64,000 nt of DNA from Sarcodiotheca gaudichaudii (Eukaryota > Rhodophyta > Florideophyceae > Gigartinales > Solieriaceae), in the NCBI GenBank assembly GCA_032355985.1, contig JAUKVZ010000006.1:62001-126000 (forward strand), written 5' to 3'. This document shows, in pieces, positions 34,170-43,371 of this stretch. Position 1 is the first letter of the stretch; each line of letters begins with the position of its first letter. A program made the position numbers and the translations under genes. A model generated the notes under the pieces. The model worked only from the letters and a program-made list of their open reading frames with translations, did not search any database and was not told the origin of the DNA.

Positions 34170-35684
34170 ATGTCGCTGAATCCAGTTCGTCGTTCTCCAG
34201 TTTCGCTGCTCCGGTTTGTGTTGTGCTCGCTGGTGGCGGCGGTGTGTTGTGCGCCGGCGTTTGGCGCGACTGAGGTTGATGAGCGCTGGTATGTCGTTGA
34301 GATGTTTGGACAGAAGGCGGGTTGGATGCGGCTGGGGCAGTCGACGCTTGCATCGGGCGATGTGCGCACTGAGTCGGAGATGCACTTTCAACTGGCGCGG
34401 GGGCAGGTGGAGGTTGAGGTTGGGATTGGGACGGAGACTGTGGAGTCGGCGGCGGGGGCGCTGAAGTCGATGAAGCAGACGCAGACGATGGGGACGATTC
34501 CGGCGACGATTGAGTACTTCTTTGATGGCGATGAGGTGTTGATTCGTTCATCGCAGGCGGGGGCGGTGAGTGAGCGGACGGCGCCAATGCCGGAGGGGGA
34601 GTGGCTGACGCCTCGGCAGGCGGAGGAAAAGATTGCCGCACATCTGGAGGCGGGCGATTCGGTGTTTTCGATCACGACGCTGGAGGCTTCACTTGGGTTG
34701 ACGCCGATCACGATTGAGTACGAGGTGCTTGGCGAGGAGGTTGTTGAGGCGCTGGGCAAGGATGTGCCGGCGGTGCGCTGGAAGAGTTCGGTGGACATCA
34801 TGCCGGGGACGGAGAGTTATGAGTATGTGTCGCGTGATGGGGAGATCATTCGCACTGAGATGGATATGGGCGGGATCAGTGTGAGTGTGATTTTGAGTGA
34901 GAAGGAGGTTGCGCTTTCGAAGATGCAGCCTGCTGAGATCATGGCGAGCACGCTTGTGGTTCCGGATCGGGAGATTGCGAATCCGCGTGATGTGCGGATG
35001 GCGGAGTACGTGCTTTCGATTGAGCAGGGTGAGTTGCCGCGGATTGTGGAGTCGGGCTCGCAGGTTGTTCAGCAGTTGGGCAAGCAGGAGGCGAAGGTGC
35101 TGGTGAACATGGATATGCATGCGCCGGCGCCGGCGGATGAGGTTGCTGATCCGGCGTTTCGTGAGGCGTCCTGGATGATCAACTCGGATGATCCGGAGAT
35201 TCAGGCGCTGGTGGTGAAGGCGACGCAGGGCGTTGGTGATGATGCGGCGAAGCGGGCGGAGGCGATGCGAAGGTTTGTGTCGCGGTATGTGAATGAGAAG
35301 GGTCTGGGCGTGGGGTATGCGACGGCGAGCGAGGTTTGCCGCACGAGGGCGGGGGATTGCTCGGAGCATGGCGTGCTGCTTGCGGCGCTGCTTCGGGCGG
35401 ATGGGATTCCATCGCGTGTGGTGAGCGGGCTGATTTATGTGGGGCATTTCCTGGGTCAGGATGATGTGTTCGGCTATCACATGTGGACGCAGGCGCTGCT
35501 GGATGTGGATGGGCGGCCGACGTGGGTTGATCTGGATGCGACGCTGGGGGATTCGACGCCTTATGACGCGGCGCACATTGCGATTTCGACATCTCGGATG
35601 GCTGAGGGTGATGCGGTGAACTCGATGGTGACGCTGGCGCCTTTGATGGGTCAGCTGAAGATTCACGTGGGTCACACGAAGTAG
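34170..35684 (+). CDS. Exported transglutaminase-like protein
   Basis: 504 residues from the ATG at 34170 with GAGGAA 7 bases upstream. A signal peptide is present (LLRFVLCSLVAAVCCAPAFG). The C-terminal third holds the transglutaminase-like triad: C397 in AGDCSEHGVLLAALLRA, H437 in GYHMWTQALLDVDGRP, and D456 in TWVDLDATLGDS. The family covers cysteine peptidases and transglutaminases; in exported bacterial proteins a peptidase or scaffold role is common. The N-terminal part is beta-rich with no named domain (VVEMFGQKAGWMRLGQSTL). Periplasmic or surface located; substrate unknown. Confidence 0.85.
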   Translation: MSLNPVRRSPVSLLRFVLCSLVAAVCCAPAFGATEVDERWYVVEMFGQKAGWMRLGQSTLASGDVRTESEMHFQLARGQVEVEVGIGTETVESAAGALKSMKQTQTMGTIPATIEYFFDGDEVLIRSSQAGAVSERTAPMPEGEWLTPRQAEEKIAAHLEAGDSVFSITTLEASLGLTPITIEYEVLGEEVVEALGKDVPAVRWKSSVDIMPGTESYEYVSRDGEIIRTEMDMGGISVSVILSEKEVALSKMQPAEIMASTLVVPDREIANPRDVRMAEYVLSIEQGELPRIVESGSQVVQQLGKQEAKVLVNMDMHAPAPADEVADPAFREASWMINSDDPEIQALVVKATQGVGDDAAKRAEAMRRFVSRYVNEKGLGVGYATASEVCRTRAGDCSEHGVLLAALLRADGIPSRVVSGLIYVGHFLGQDDVFGYHMWTQALLDVDGRPTWVDLDATLGDSTPYDAAHIAISTSRMAEGDAVNSMVTLAPLMGQLKIHVGHTK

Positions 35685-35729
35685 GGCGGGATGCGCGGCA
35701 GCGGGGGATGACTTCGGCGTGTGTGCACA

Positions 35730-35735
35730 TATAAT
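35730..35735 (+). promoter_or_regulatory. -10 box TATAAT inside an inverted repeat
   Basis: TATAAT lies 10 bases before the ATG at 35746 and is embedded in GTGCACAT-ATA-ATGTGCGC, an 8-base inverted repeat with one mismatch. A repressor bound to the repeat would cover the -10 box. Leader length would be only a few bases. Confidence 0.4.
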
Positions 35736-35745
35736 GTGCGCGACG

Positions 35746-35949
35746 ATGTTCAAGAAGATCTGGGAATGGTTTTGTCTGGCGATGGGCGTTTCGGCGTATG
35801 AGGACAACGCCGAGCGCGCTGCGCGATTTCGCGCGATGCAGGAGCGATCTCGTCAGGAGCGCGTGATCGAGGAGTACAGGAGCGCGCACGGCGATGAAGG
35901 CGGCGCGGGCGCGGAGGCGGCTTCGCGTGAGACTTCGACGCCGGACTAG
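35746..35949 (+). CDS. Small hypothetical protein
   Basis: 67 residues from the ATG at 35746 (MFKKIWEWFCLAMGVSAYED). The N-terminal 15 residues form a short amphipathic or membrane-associating helix and the rest is charged and helical (ERAARFRAMQERSRQERVIE). The stop overlaps the stop of the convergent HD-GYP gene. Its clean -10 box supports it. Function unknown. Confidence 0.45.
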   Translation: MFKKIWEWFCLAMGVSAYEDNAERAARFRAMQERSRQERVIEEYRSAHGDEGGAGAEAASRETSTPD

Positions 35950-36617
35950 CTGGTTCGCTTCGCCTGCTTTTCGAAGCTGTTGACCTGCACCTCGGGGCTG
36001 AACTCGGGGAGGTCCTGCTCGTCATTGAAGTAATCGAGGATCCAGTCGAGCTTGCCGGTGCGGTAGAGCCTGGTGAAGGCTTCGGCTGCTTCGGGGTAGT
36101 AGCGCTGGCCTGCTGACTTTTCGATTTCTTCGATGGCGTGGTCGGCGGCTTCCTTGCCGACTTCGTGGCGGTAGGGGCGCACGGAGGTGAGGGCGTCGAA
36201 GGTGTCGATGATGGCGAAGTAGCGGGCGCCGATGGGGATCTGCTCGCCGGCGAGGGCGTCGGGGTAGCCCTTGCCGTCCCAGCGCTCGTGGTGGGAGCGG
36301 ACGAGGTTGAGCATGATCTCATCCTGTTCATCCATGCGCATGAGTCGATCGTGGCCGATGGTTGTGTGCGTCTGGATGATGGCGAACTCTTCGTCGGTGA
36401 GCTTGCCGGGTTTTTGAAGGATGCTTTCGGGGATGTCGATTTTGCCGATGTCGTGGAGTGCGGCGGCGGGGGTGATGCGCGCGATGGTGTCGCGATCGAC
36501 GCCGAACTCTTCGCAGAGCGTGCGCGCATAGAGGACGACGCGCCATGTGTGGGCGGCGGTTGAGCGATCTTTGAGTTCGATGGCCTTGACGAAGGCCTGG
36601 ACGATCTCGGGCGTCAT
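35946..36617 (-). CDS. HD-GYP domain phosphohydrolase
   Basis: 223 residues from the ATG at 36617, with GAAGGGA upstream; a GTG at 36668 is possible. It is almost entirely an HD-GYP domain: HTWRV at 23, HDIGK at 55-59, H84 in IQTHTTIGHD, HHERWDGKGYPD at 109-120 with the GYP triplet, and DTFDALTSVRPYR. HD-GYP enzymes hydrolyse cyclic di-GMP or related cyclic dinucleotides. There is no receiver or sensor domain, so input must come from elsewhere. A link to the exopolysaccharide cluster is plausible but only by general knowledge. Confidence 0.88.
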   Translation of the reverse strand: MTPEIVQAFVKAIELKDRSTAAHTWRVVLYARTLCEEFGVDRDTIARITPAAALHDIGKIDIPESILQKPGKLTDEEFAIIQTHTTIGHDRLMRMDEQDEIMLNLVRSHHERWDGKGYPDALAGEQIPIGARYFAIIDTFDALTSVRPYRHEVGKEAADHAIEEIEKSAGQRYYPEAAEAFTRLYRTGKLDWILDYFNDEQDLPEFSPEVQVNSFEKQAKRTS

Positions 36618-36725
36618 GCGAAAGCGTTTCCCTTCAGGGGAAAGCGTATCGCGGGCGGGAGCGATCACAACTATCGGCGTGTGAATTGTGAGGATTGGCA
36701 GAAGGCGCGGGCTGCGCAGACGGAC

Positions 36726-37001
36726 TCAGGCGCCCAGACGGGGCGTGATGTGCAGCTTGCGGATGGCGAGGCAGACGCAGGCGTGGATGAGGAAGAGTCC
36801 GGAGAACAGGAGAAGGATCTGTCCTGCGTGGCGGGGGCCTTCGGATTCGACGTGCTGGAAGGCGGCGACGACATCCGGCCAGTAGGGCGTGGGCGGATCC
36901 TGCAGGCCGGGCGCGGGTGTGGCGGGGTGGGTCGCAAGGATGGCCAGCGCGGCGATGAATGTGACGAGCGCGATGACGAACCACACGCGGGGGTGAGGCA
37001 T
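36726..37001 (-). CDS. Small two-helix membrane protein
   Basis: 91 residues from the ATG at 37001 (MPHPRVWFVIALVTFIAALA). Two transmembrane segments, residues 7-23 and about 60-80 (QILLLFSGLFLIHACVCLAI), flank a Pro-rich loop (TPAPGLQDPPTPYWPDVV). The upstream part of the same frame is not protein-like. It sits between the HD-GYP gene and a small cytoplasmic protein gene. Function unknown. Confidence 0.5.
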   Translation of the reverse strand: MPHPRVWFVIALVTFIAALAILATHPATPAPGLQDPPTPYWPDVVAAFQHVESEGPRHAGQILLLFSGLFLIHACVCLAIRKLHITPRLGA

Positions 37002-37077
37002 GGGGATCGCCGGTTTGCGCTTCTGCTGGGTCACGCTTTGGATATCGGGCGTGGGGAAGCGCGGATTGAGTGAACTT

Positions 37078-37503
37078 CTAAGGAAGGGGGGCCAGATCGG
37101 GCTCGAGGTAGGAACTGGCGGCTTCGGGCCTGCAGAGGAGGCGTCTGGAGTAGTGCTTGAGCTGGAGTTTGGGATCGTGAAGCTCGGTGTGATTGCGGCA
37201 GAAGTCGCGCGCATCGGTGAGGGGACGCGCATCAGCATCGAGGGCGGCGCGGATGCGTTTGAGCCAGAAGAGGGTGATGGTTTCGTGGTAGCCGGTGCGA
37301 GGATCGAAGCCTTCGGCGCGGGCGCGGGACAGAAGACCTTCGAGGCCTGCGCGCATGAGGGGGAGGGCTTCTTCGGGGGACATTTGATTGACGAGGAGTG
37401 CGCCGGCACGGATGTGGCCGAGGTGGTCCCACTCTTTGGCGCTGAAGCCGGCTGTCTTGAAGCCTTGGAGGAACTGCTCGTCGGTGAGGTGGCTGAGATT
37501 CAT
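37078..37503 (-). CDS. Hypothetical protein of a widespread unnamed family
   Basis: 141 residues from the ATG at 37503. A TACCCT hexamer lies 9 bases upstream and no ribosome site is visible. The core EWDHLGHIRAGALLV, EEALPLMRAGLEGLLSRARA and RTGYHETITLFWLKRI matches a family I know from many proteobacterial genomes (about 140-180 residues, H-x-x-H-x-R near the start and GYHET in the middle) with no assigned function. The conserved His residues hint at a metal or catalytic site. Cytoplasmic. Confidence 0.65.
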   Translation of the reverse strand: MNLSHLTDEQFLQGFKTAGFSAKEWDHLGHIRAGALLVNQMSPEEALPLMRAGLEGLLSRARAEGFDPRTGYHETITLFWLKRIRAALDADARPLTDARDFCRNHTELHDPKLQLKHYSRRLLCRPEAASSYLEPDLAPLP

Positions 37504-37553
37504 CGCGAGGGGAGGGTAGGCGCGCCGGTCAGCGGCGGTGTGGGCGGCGGGCG

Positions 37554-38375
37554 CTATTGGATGACGATGTCGGAGAGATCGGCGCGGGGCGGGGGGAACT
37601 GGGGGTTCATGTCTTCGAGTGTTTCGCGGAGGATGCGCGTGATGGCGTAGTTGCGATACCACTTGCGGTTGGCGGGGATGATGTGCCAGGGGGCCTCTTC
37701 GGTGGAGCAGCTTGCGAGCATCTCATTGAAGGCGGTGATGTATTCATCCCAGCGCTGGCGTTCGGTGATGTCTGATTCGTCGAACTTCCAGTTCTTGTCG
37801 GGGTTGGCGATGCGTTTCTGGAGGCGCTCGCGCTGTTCTTCCTTATCGATCAGCAGGAAAAACTTGAGGACGCGCGTGAAGCCGACGGTGAGGTATTGCT
37901 CGAAGCCGTTGATGATGTTGTAGCGGGGGCGCCAGACGGATTCGGGGACGAGGTTCTTGACGCGGGCGACGAGGACATCTTCGTAATGGGAGCGGTTGAA
38001 GACGGTGATTTCGCCTTTGGCGGGGCAGCGGGCGTGGATGCGCCAGAGGAAGTCGTGTTCGGACTCCATGAGTGATGGCGCTTTGAAGGACCAGACTTTG
38101 CAGCCGGTCGGGTTGAAGCCGGAAAAGCAGTGGCGGACTGTGCCGTCTTTGCCGGAGGAATCGATGCCCTGGAGGATGACGAGGAGTGCGCGGCTGTTTT
38201 CGGCGAAGAGTTTGTGCTGGAGTCCGGCGAGGATGACTTTGTCGCGCTGGCGGACGGTGTCGATGAGCGTTTTATCGCGTTCTTCGGGTTCGAGGCCGTA
38301 GGTGGCGGCGGCGTCGAGCTTTTCGAGTTTGACCTTGCTGCCGGGCTTGACGCGGAAGTGATCGCTGAAGCTCAT
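37554..38375 (-). CDS. Polyphosphate kinase 2 family protein
   Basis: 273 residues, the usual size of a single-domain PPK2. Walker A is GIDSSGKDG at 70-78, and the family motifs GFNPTGCKVWSFKAPSLMES, FLWRIHARCPAKGEITVFNR, SHYEDVLVARV and FLLIDKEEQRERLQKRI are all present. PPK2 enzymes transfer phosphate between polyphosphate and nucleotides; the subclass (ADP, AMP or GDP preference) cannot be told by eye. Cytoplasmic. A TATCCT hexamer lies 8 bases before the ATG. Confidence 0.9.
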   Translation of the reverse strand: MSFSDHFRVKPGSKVKLEKLDAAATYGLEPEERDKTLIDTVRQRDKVILAGLQHKLFAENSRALLVILQGIDSSGKDGTVRHCFSGFNPTGCKVWSFKAPSLMESEHDFLWRIHARCPAKGEITVFNRSHYEDVLVARVKNLVPESVWRPRYNIINGFEQYLTVGFTRVLKFFLLIDKEEQRERLQKRIANPDKNWKFDESDITERQRWDEYITAFNEMLASCSTEEAPWHIIPANRKWYRNYAITRILRETLEDMNPQFPPPRADLSDIVIQ

Positions 38376-38478
38376 GGTGGATGAGGATACCGCGCGGGGG
38401 GCGTGGGGGATGGGAAAAGGCTCGGAATATCAGGTGCGCGAGGTATGATGCGGATCCATCCTGCGAGGAGACTTCGAT

Positions 38479-39957
38479 ATGCATGAGATGAGACGGCGCG
38501 CGTTTCTGGCGATGGCGATTGCGGCGGGGGCGGCGAGTCTTGCGCCGATTTCGCGGGCGCAGGATGGCGCTGGATCGCGCGGGCGAGCGCCGGCGGGGAA
38601 GCGGAAGCGGGTTGTGATTATTGGGGCGGGCGCCGCGGGACTGGCGAGCGCGATTGAGCTGATGGAGCAGGGGCATGATGTGCGCGTTGTCGAGGCGCGT
38701 TCGCGGCCGGGGGGTCGGATTCTGACGTTGCGCGATCCCTTTGCGGATGGTTTGTATGCGGAGGCGGGGGCGGCGCGGATTCCGAGCAATCATCATCTGA
38801 CGCTGAACTGGGCGAAGCGGTATGGGTTGACGACGACGCCCTTTTATCCATCTGAGGGCGATGCGCTTGCGCAGGTGCGGGGTGTGAATGTTGTGGCGGA
38901 TCCGAGCGCGGGGCCGGACTTATCGAAGCTGCCGTTGGATCTGACGGAGGAGGAGCTTGCGCTGGGATCGAACGGGATGTTCGGGCGCGCGTTCGGGCCG
39001 TATTTCTCGAAGGTGGGTGATCCTTATGGCGCGGAGTGGCCGCCGGAAGAGATTGCGCATCTGGATGATGTGACGTTTTATGAGTTGACGCGGGATGCGG
39101 GGTTCAGTGAAGACGCTTCGAGCATCGCGGCGCTTGGGTTTTCGAAGGTGCAGGATGCGGAGACGAGCGCGCTTTGGCTGCTGCGCATCATTTCGATGGC
39201 TTCGGTGACTGGAAGCCTGGTGAAGATCGAGGGGGGGAATGATCAGATTCCGAAGCGCATGGCGGAAGAGCTTGGCGCGCGGCTGGAATACAGCGCGCCG
39301 GCGGTGCGTGTCGAGCAGGATGAGACTGAGGCGCGCGTGCTTGTGCGGCGACGCGGCGGGGATGTCGAGCGGCTGCGGTGTGATCAGGTGATCTGCACTG
39401 TGCCTTTCCCGGTTTTGTGGAAGGTGGAGTTCAGCCCGCACTTGCCGCTGATCAAGAGGCAGGCGGCGGAGGAGCTGAACTACACATCGCTTTCGCGTGT
39501 GATGATGCAGGCGGGTGGGCGGCCGTGGCGCAAGGAGGGGCTTTCCGGTTTTGCGACGACTGACATTCCTGCTGAGGTGTGGGATGCGAGCTGGGAGCGG
39601 AAGGGGCCGCGGACGATTGTGCAGCTGTATATCAAGGAGCGCGCGAGTCAGATGCTGGAGCAGTTGCCGCCGCAGGATCGGACGCTGCGCGGGGGCGAGA
39701 TCGTGAGCACGGTGCTGCCGGGGTTTAGCGATGTGTTTGAAGGGGGCGTGACGAAGTGCTGGGATGAGGATCCGTGGGCGGGCGGCGCGCATGCGGAGAT
39801 GACGCGGGGTCAGATCGGGAAGTTCTGGAAGGATATTGCGACGCCGTTTGGGCGCGTGCATTTTGCGGGCGAGCACACGGCGCCGACGCAGGCGTGGATG
39901 CAGGGGGCTTTTGAGAGTGCGGAGCGGGTTGTGGGTGAGGTTGGGGTAAAGGTTTAG
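38479..39957 (+). CDS. Tat-exported flavin amine oxidase family protein
   Basis: 492 residues. The N-terminus is a twin-arginine signal (MRRRAFLAMAIAAGAASLAP). The FAD-binding Rossmann motif VVIIGAGAAGLASAIELMEQ at 45-64 ends in the acidic VVEARSRPGGRI. The C-terminal FAD motif is VHFAGEHTAPTQAWMQGAFE. The middle resembles L-amino-acid/monoamine oxidases (VICTVPFPVLWKVEF). Tat export implies folding with FAD before transport. GAGGAG precedes the ATG and TATGAT lies 35 bases upstream. It probably oxidises an amine or amino acid in the periplasm. Confidence 0.88.
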   Translation: MHEMRRRAFLAMAIAAGAASLAPISRAQDGAGSRGRAPAGKRKRVVIIGAGAAGLASAIELMEQGHDVRVVEARSRPGGRILTLRDPFADGLYAEAGAARIPSNHHLTLNWAKRYGLTTTPFYPSEGDALAQVRGVNVVADPSAGPDLSKLPLDLTEEELALGSNGMFGRAFGPYFSKVGDPYGAEWPPEEIAHLDDVTFYELTRDAGFSEDASSIAALGFSKVQDAETSALWLLRIISMASVTGSLVKIEGGNDQIPKRMAEELGARLEYSAPAVRVEQDETEARVLVRRRGGDVERLRCDQVICTVPFPVLWKVEFSPHLPLIKRQAAEELNYTSLSRVMMQAGGRPWRKEGLSGFATTDIPAEVWDASWERKGPRTIVQLYIKERASQMLEQLPPQDRTLRGGEIVSTVLPGFSDVFEGGVTKCWDEDPWAGGAHAEMTRGQIGKFWKDIATPFGRVHFAGEHTAPTQAWMQGAFESAERVVGEVGVKV

Positions 39958-39965
39958 ATCGTCCA

Positions 39966-41246
39966 TCACGGGGAGTCTGGTTCAGGCATCTGTGCTTTAT
40001 CCGAGCCCAAGGGACCTTCTGACATCTCTGGTTCATTCAGTTTGATGATGCGCTTGACCGCTGCGCGATCATCCTCAGAGAGCGTGTCGTCATGTTGGGC
40101 CATGAGTTTGAGCATCTCGAGTTCCTCGGCGTGGCGCTCATACGACCTTGGCCGATAGTCCCCGGCCACACCAACCCATGATTTGTACATATGCAGTCCC
40201 CAGCTGGACTCCACTTCATCCCTGATCTCTGAAAGGTAATTCTCCGCGACCCAATCAGAGGGCCACTCATTGGCCATCGCTTCGCAGATGAGCGCCAGAT
40301 CCGGTCTCGGATTCGGGTAACCGAGTTTCGGCGGGGCATCCCAGTGGGGCGGAAAGTCGCTTCGGTCGCGCGCGGACATGTATGCGAGTCCTTCGGCGAT
40401 TTGTCCGGAGTTGAGCAGGCGCTCGGCAGTGCGCCGATTGATCTGCTGGGGCTGGGTCAGGAAGAGCAATGGAAGAAAAACGAGGTTTGATGCGCATGCG
40501 GCGATGAACACGGCACGCGATGGTTTGGCCTGAGAGTACTTCGCCAAGTCCGGCCAGTGCGGCTTGAGCTTGCATGCGGCAATCATGGCGCCGAGGATCC
40601 AGATGGGCGCGGTGAGCACTGACCAGACGATGATCGAGAGCGTCGCGTTGGCAACGATGGCATCGCGTTCAAGATCATGGAGGCCGCCCATGAGATCGAT
40701 GATGGGTCTCGGGATGACCATCATCGCGGTGAAGGCAAGTGCGTCGGAGAAGAGCATCACGATGAAGAAGGCGGCGACGAAGTGAATGCCGTAGATCACC
40801 TGAATGACGCGGGTGATGAGGAGGACGCGCCATGCGGCGACGATGCCGAGCGTCCAGAGGTTGATCGAGACGGCGTCGATGGGCGACAGGAAGCGCTCGT
40901 ACGGGATTGCGTAGAGCCAGGCGAGGGGCGCCGTCATCCAGAAGAGGCCGATGAATGATCTGTATGCGGTGCGGAATTGCGGCGGTGTTCCCGTGCCCTT
41001 GTGTTTGCGTCGTGACGCGGAAGCGAACGCCAGGAGAAAGAGAACGGATCCGGTGAACAGCGAGGCGCCGAGCGGGCGCAGGATGTGCCATGGCTCATGG
41101 ATGAGATCTTCGCCGTCGTATTCGCGCGCGAACCCGGCGGAGAGCACGAAGATGGCGCCGATGAGGGGCGACCAGCGATTTGCGGCGACTTCGAGAATCG
41201 CGTCGCGTGATCCGATGAGGTAGCGGGCGAGCGTTGCGATCTTCAT
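39966..41246 (-). CDS. Multi-pass membrane protein, unknown
   Basis: 426 residues from the ATG at 41246; the longer open frame upstream is a shadow of the radical SAM gene. It has about seven hydrophobic segments between residues 25 and 270 (WSPLIGAIFVLSAGFA; LFTGSVLFLLAFASA; FVAAFFIVMLFSDALAFTAM; FIAACASNLVFLPLLFLTQP) and a soluble, charged C-terminal domain of about 150 residues with Asp/Glu-rich helices (EELEMLKLMAQHDDTLSEDD). Start and stop overlap the radical SAM gene by ATGA, so translation is coupled. No family recognised. Confidence 0.6.
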   Translation of the reverse strand: MKIATLARYLIGSRDAILEVAANRWSPLIGAIFVLSAGFAREYDGEDLIHEPWHILRPLGASLFTGSVLFLLAFASASRRKHKGTGTPPQFRTAYRSFIGLFWMTAPLAWLYAIPYERFLSPIDAVSINLWTLGIVAAWRVLLITRVIQVIYGIHFVAAFFIVMLFSDALAFTAMMVIPRPIIDLMGGLHDLERDAIVANATLSIIVWSVLTAPIWILGAMIAACKLKPHWPDLAKYSQAKPSRAVFIAACASNLVFLPLLFLTQPQQINRRTAERLLNSGQIAEGLAYMSARDRSDFPPHWDAPPKLGYPNPRPDLALICEAMANEWPSDWVAENYLSEIRDEVESSWGLHMYKSWVGVAGDYRPRSYERHAEELEMLKLMAQHDDTLSEDDRAAVKRIIKLNEPEMSEGPLGSDKAQMPEPDSP

Positions 41247-42565
41247 TCGTGGAGGGCTCCTGCTAGCGACGGATTGCGCTTCCATGCGTTTCTTCTGATC
41301 TCTCGCCGCCTTCGGGTCTGCTCGTGATCGAAGGATTGTTGAAGAAGATCTCGGAATGCTTCGGTGAGTTCCTGCGGCGTCATGCGGTCGGGCTGGAATG
41401 TCACATCGAAGAGGGTGTGATGCGACCAGTCGCGATCGGGGAGCAGGCGGTCTTCTTTCGCGAGTCTGCGTCGAAGGGCCGTGCCGGGGAAGGGCGTCTG
41501 CAATGTGATTTGCGCATCTGCGCAGGGATCTGATTCGAGGAAGGTCCGGAGGCGGGCGATTGATTCGTGTGTTTCGCCATCGCTGCCGACGATGTAGCAG
41601 CCGATGACGGCGACTCCGGCGGCCTGGATCGCTTCGACGGCTTCCATCATGCGCGCCATGGATGATTGTTTGGCGCCCATGCCTTCGTGGGTGTGGACGA
41701 GTGATTCGAGGCCGATGAGCACCTGCACGCAACCGGATTCGGCAAGGCGCTGGAGGACATGTGGGTTTTCGCCGAGGCGCCAGTCCGCTTCGGTGAACCA
41801 TCTGGCGCCGGAATCTGCGAAGGCATCGAGCATGTCGTCGTGGGGTCCGCCGCGGGCGAACGTGTTGTCGTCGGCGAGTTCGATGAGCGGGTGCGCATCG
41901 ATGCGTTTGATTGCATCGAGTTCGGCGCGCAGGCGATGGCCGGGTTTGGTTCTGAATGGTCCGAGCAGGCGGCTTGCGGCGCAGAAGTCGCATGCGAAGG
42001 GGCAGCCGCGGGTCGCCTGAAGTGTGAATCTCGGGCGCTGGCTTTCGCCGAGCAGATCGAAGCGCGGAAGTGGGGCTTGGGCGAGGTCGAAGGGCGCATC
42101 GGCGCGGTAGATGAGTCGAAGGGCGTCGGCTTGCGCATCGGCGAGCACGTCCAGCCAGACAGGTTCGCCATCGCCGATGACGATGGCGTCGGCGTGTTCG
42201 GTGGCTTCTTCGGGACAGGCGGTGACATGCAGGCCGCCGAGGACGACGGAGACGCCTTCGGCGCTAAGGCAGTCGGCAAGGGCGTATGCCTCCATGATGG
42301 ATGCGGTGAGCGCGGAGATGGCGACGAGGGTGGGTCGCTCGCGCAGGATGCGCTGGACGAGATCATCGGTGAGGGACGGCGCTTCGTGGAGTGATGTGGA
42401 CCAGTCTTCGGGCGTCATGCCGGCGAGTGTGAGCACGCCGAGGGGCGGAAGGGCGGCGATTGCTGACGCTCTGCCCATGAGGCCGGGCAGCGTCATGCCC
42501 AGCGCCGCGAGTTCGGACTCGCGCACGCGCACTCCCGACATGGCGACGAAGGAGACGTGGGGCAT
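41243..42565 (-). CDS. B12-binding/radical SAM protein
   Basis: 440 residues from the ATG at 42565; TATAGT lies 10 bases upstream. The N-terminal domain resembles a cobalamin-binding fold (VSVVLGGLHVTACPEEATEH; AIVIGDGEPVWLDVL). The radical SAM core has C188-x3-C192-x2-C195 in RGCPFACDFC, then DDNTFARG and QVLIGLESL. The layout is that of B12-dependent radical SAM methylases and HpnR/BchE-like enzymes (elp3-type). Substrate unknown. Co-transcribed with the multi-pass membrane protein, so a membrane-lipid or cell-envelope substrate is possible. Confidence 0.85.
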   Translation of the reverse strand: MPHVSFVAMSGVRVRESELAALGMTLPGLMGRASAIAALPPLGVLTLAGMTPEDWSTSLHEAPSLTDDLVQRILRERPTLVAISALTASIMEAYALADCLSAEGVSVVLGGLHVTACPEEATEHADAIVIGDGEPVWLDVLADAQADALRLIYRADAPFDLAQAPLPRFDLLGESQRPRFTLQATRGCPFACDFCAASRLLGPFRTKPGHRLRAELDAIKRIDAHPLIELADDNTFARGGPHDDMLDAFADSGARWFTEADWRLGENPHVLQRLAESGCVQVLIGLESLVHTHEGMGAKQSSMARMMEAVEAIQAAGVAVIGCYIVGSDGETHESIARLRTFLESDPCADAQITLQTPFPGTALRRRLAKEDRLLPDRDWSHHTLFDVTFQPDRMTPQELTEAFRDLLQQSFDHEQTRRRREIRRNAWKRNPSLAGALHE

Positions 42566-42668
42566 GATGAGATCCACTATAGATTCGAGTGGATGTCATG
42601 GCGGTTCCCGCGTTTGCGGAGTGGAGCGTCAGTGAGAGTGCGGGGCGGATTGTGGGTGACCTGGGCGC

Positions 42669-43295
42669 TTAGGTGGCGGATGCGTCTGATGTTCGATCCA
42701 GGAATGGTTTCCACAGTTCCTCTAACTCAGACTCCTCTCCAACGAACGGCGCGCCGGTCACTGCTCCTGCATCGAGAAGCTGCTTCAGGCGGCTAACGAA
42801 GCGTTCGTGCACCAGTTCTTTGATGACATCGAGATTGTGGTCGCCGCGGTTTTTCCAACGGACTGTGTGCGATTGAGAGTCGCTTGCCGCGGCGACATAG
42901 ATCGCCCAGCCGTCCATGATGTCGGGATCTGCCTGGGAGTCCAGCGACCAGAAATTGACGGTCTGCAGCGCCTGTGCGACGGCCTGAAGATCTTCGGTTG
43001 TCGCGGGGAGTTCGAAGCGCATCCAGAAGTTGTCCTCCGTGAAGAGCGCGTCGCGGCCGGACATGAGTTCGTGATGCTCGCAGAGGGTCATCACGAGGCT
43101 CTGTTCACGTAGATCAAGGAAGAGCAATGGGAAGATTCCCTCGCCGCCGTCCATGTATGTGAACGAGGACACATCCACCGGCGCCGGAATTGTGACAGGC
43201 ACGTCGGCTTGTTGTGGCTCGCGTTTCTCAGAGTCACAGGCGACCGTTATGCAGAGCATGGCCGCCAGCAACAATATGCGCGGGCGAGGATTCAT
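42669..43295 (-). CDS. Putative lipoprotein, unknown
   Basis: 208 residues from the ATG at 43295. The signal sequence ends in a lipobox (ILLLAAMLCITVAC), followed by DSEKREPQQADVP. The mature part has VNFWSLDSQADPDIMDGWAI and RWKNRGDHNLDVIKELVHER, and lacks a named domain. Earlier in-frame codons are not protein-like. Low skew. Function unknown. Confidence 0.6.
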   Translation of the reverse strand: MNPRPRILLLAAMLCITVACDSEKREPQQADVPVTIPAPVDVSSFTYMDGGEGIFPLLFLDLREQSLVMTLCEHHELMSGRDALFTEDNFWMRFELPATTEDLQAVAQALQTVNFWSLDSQADPDIMDGWAIYVAAASDSQSHTVRWKNRGDHNLDVIKELVHERFVSRLKQLLDAGAVTGAPFVGEESELEELWKPFLDRTSDASAT

Positions 43296-43371
43296 GTGTG
43301 TGAGTTCCGGGTCACGAATCTTCTTCCGGATTGAGCAGTAGAAGTTCGGTGAATCGATCTTCACTGGCTGC

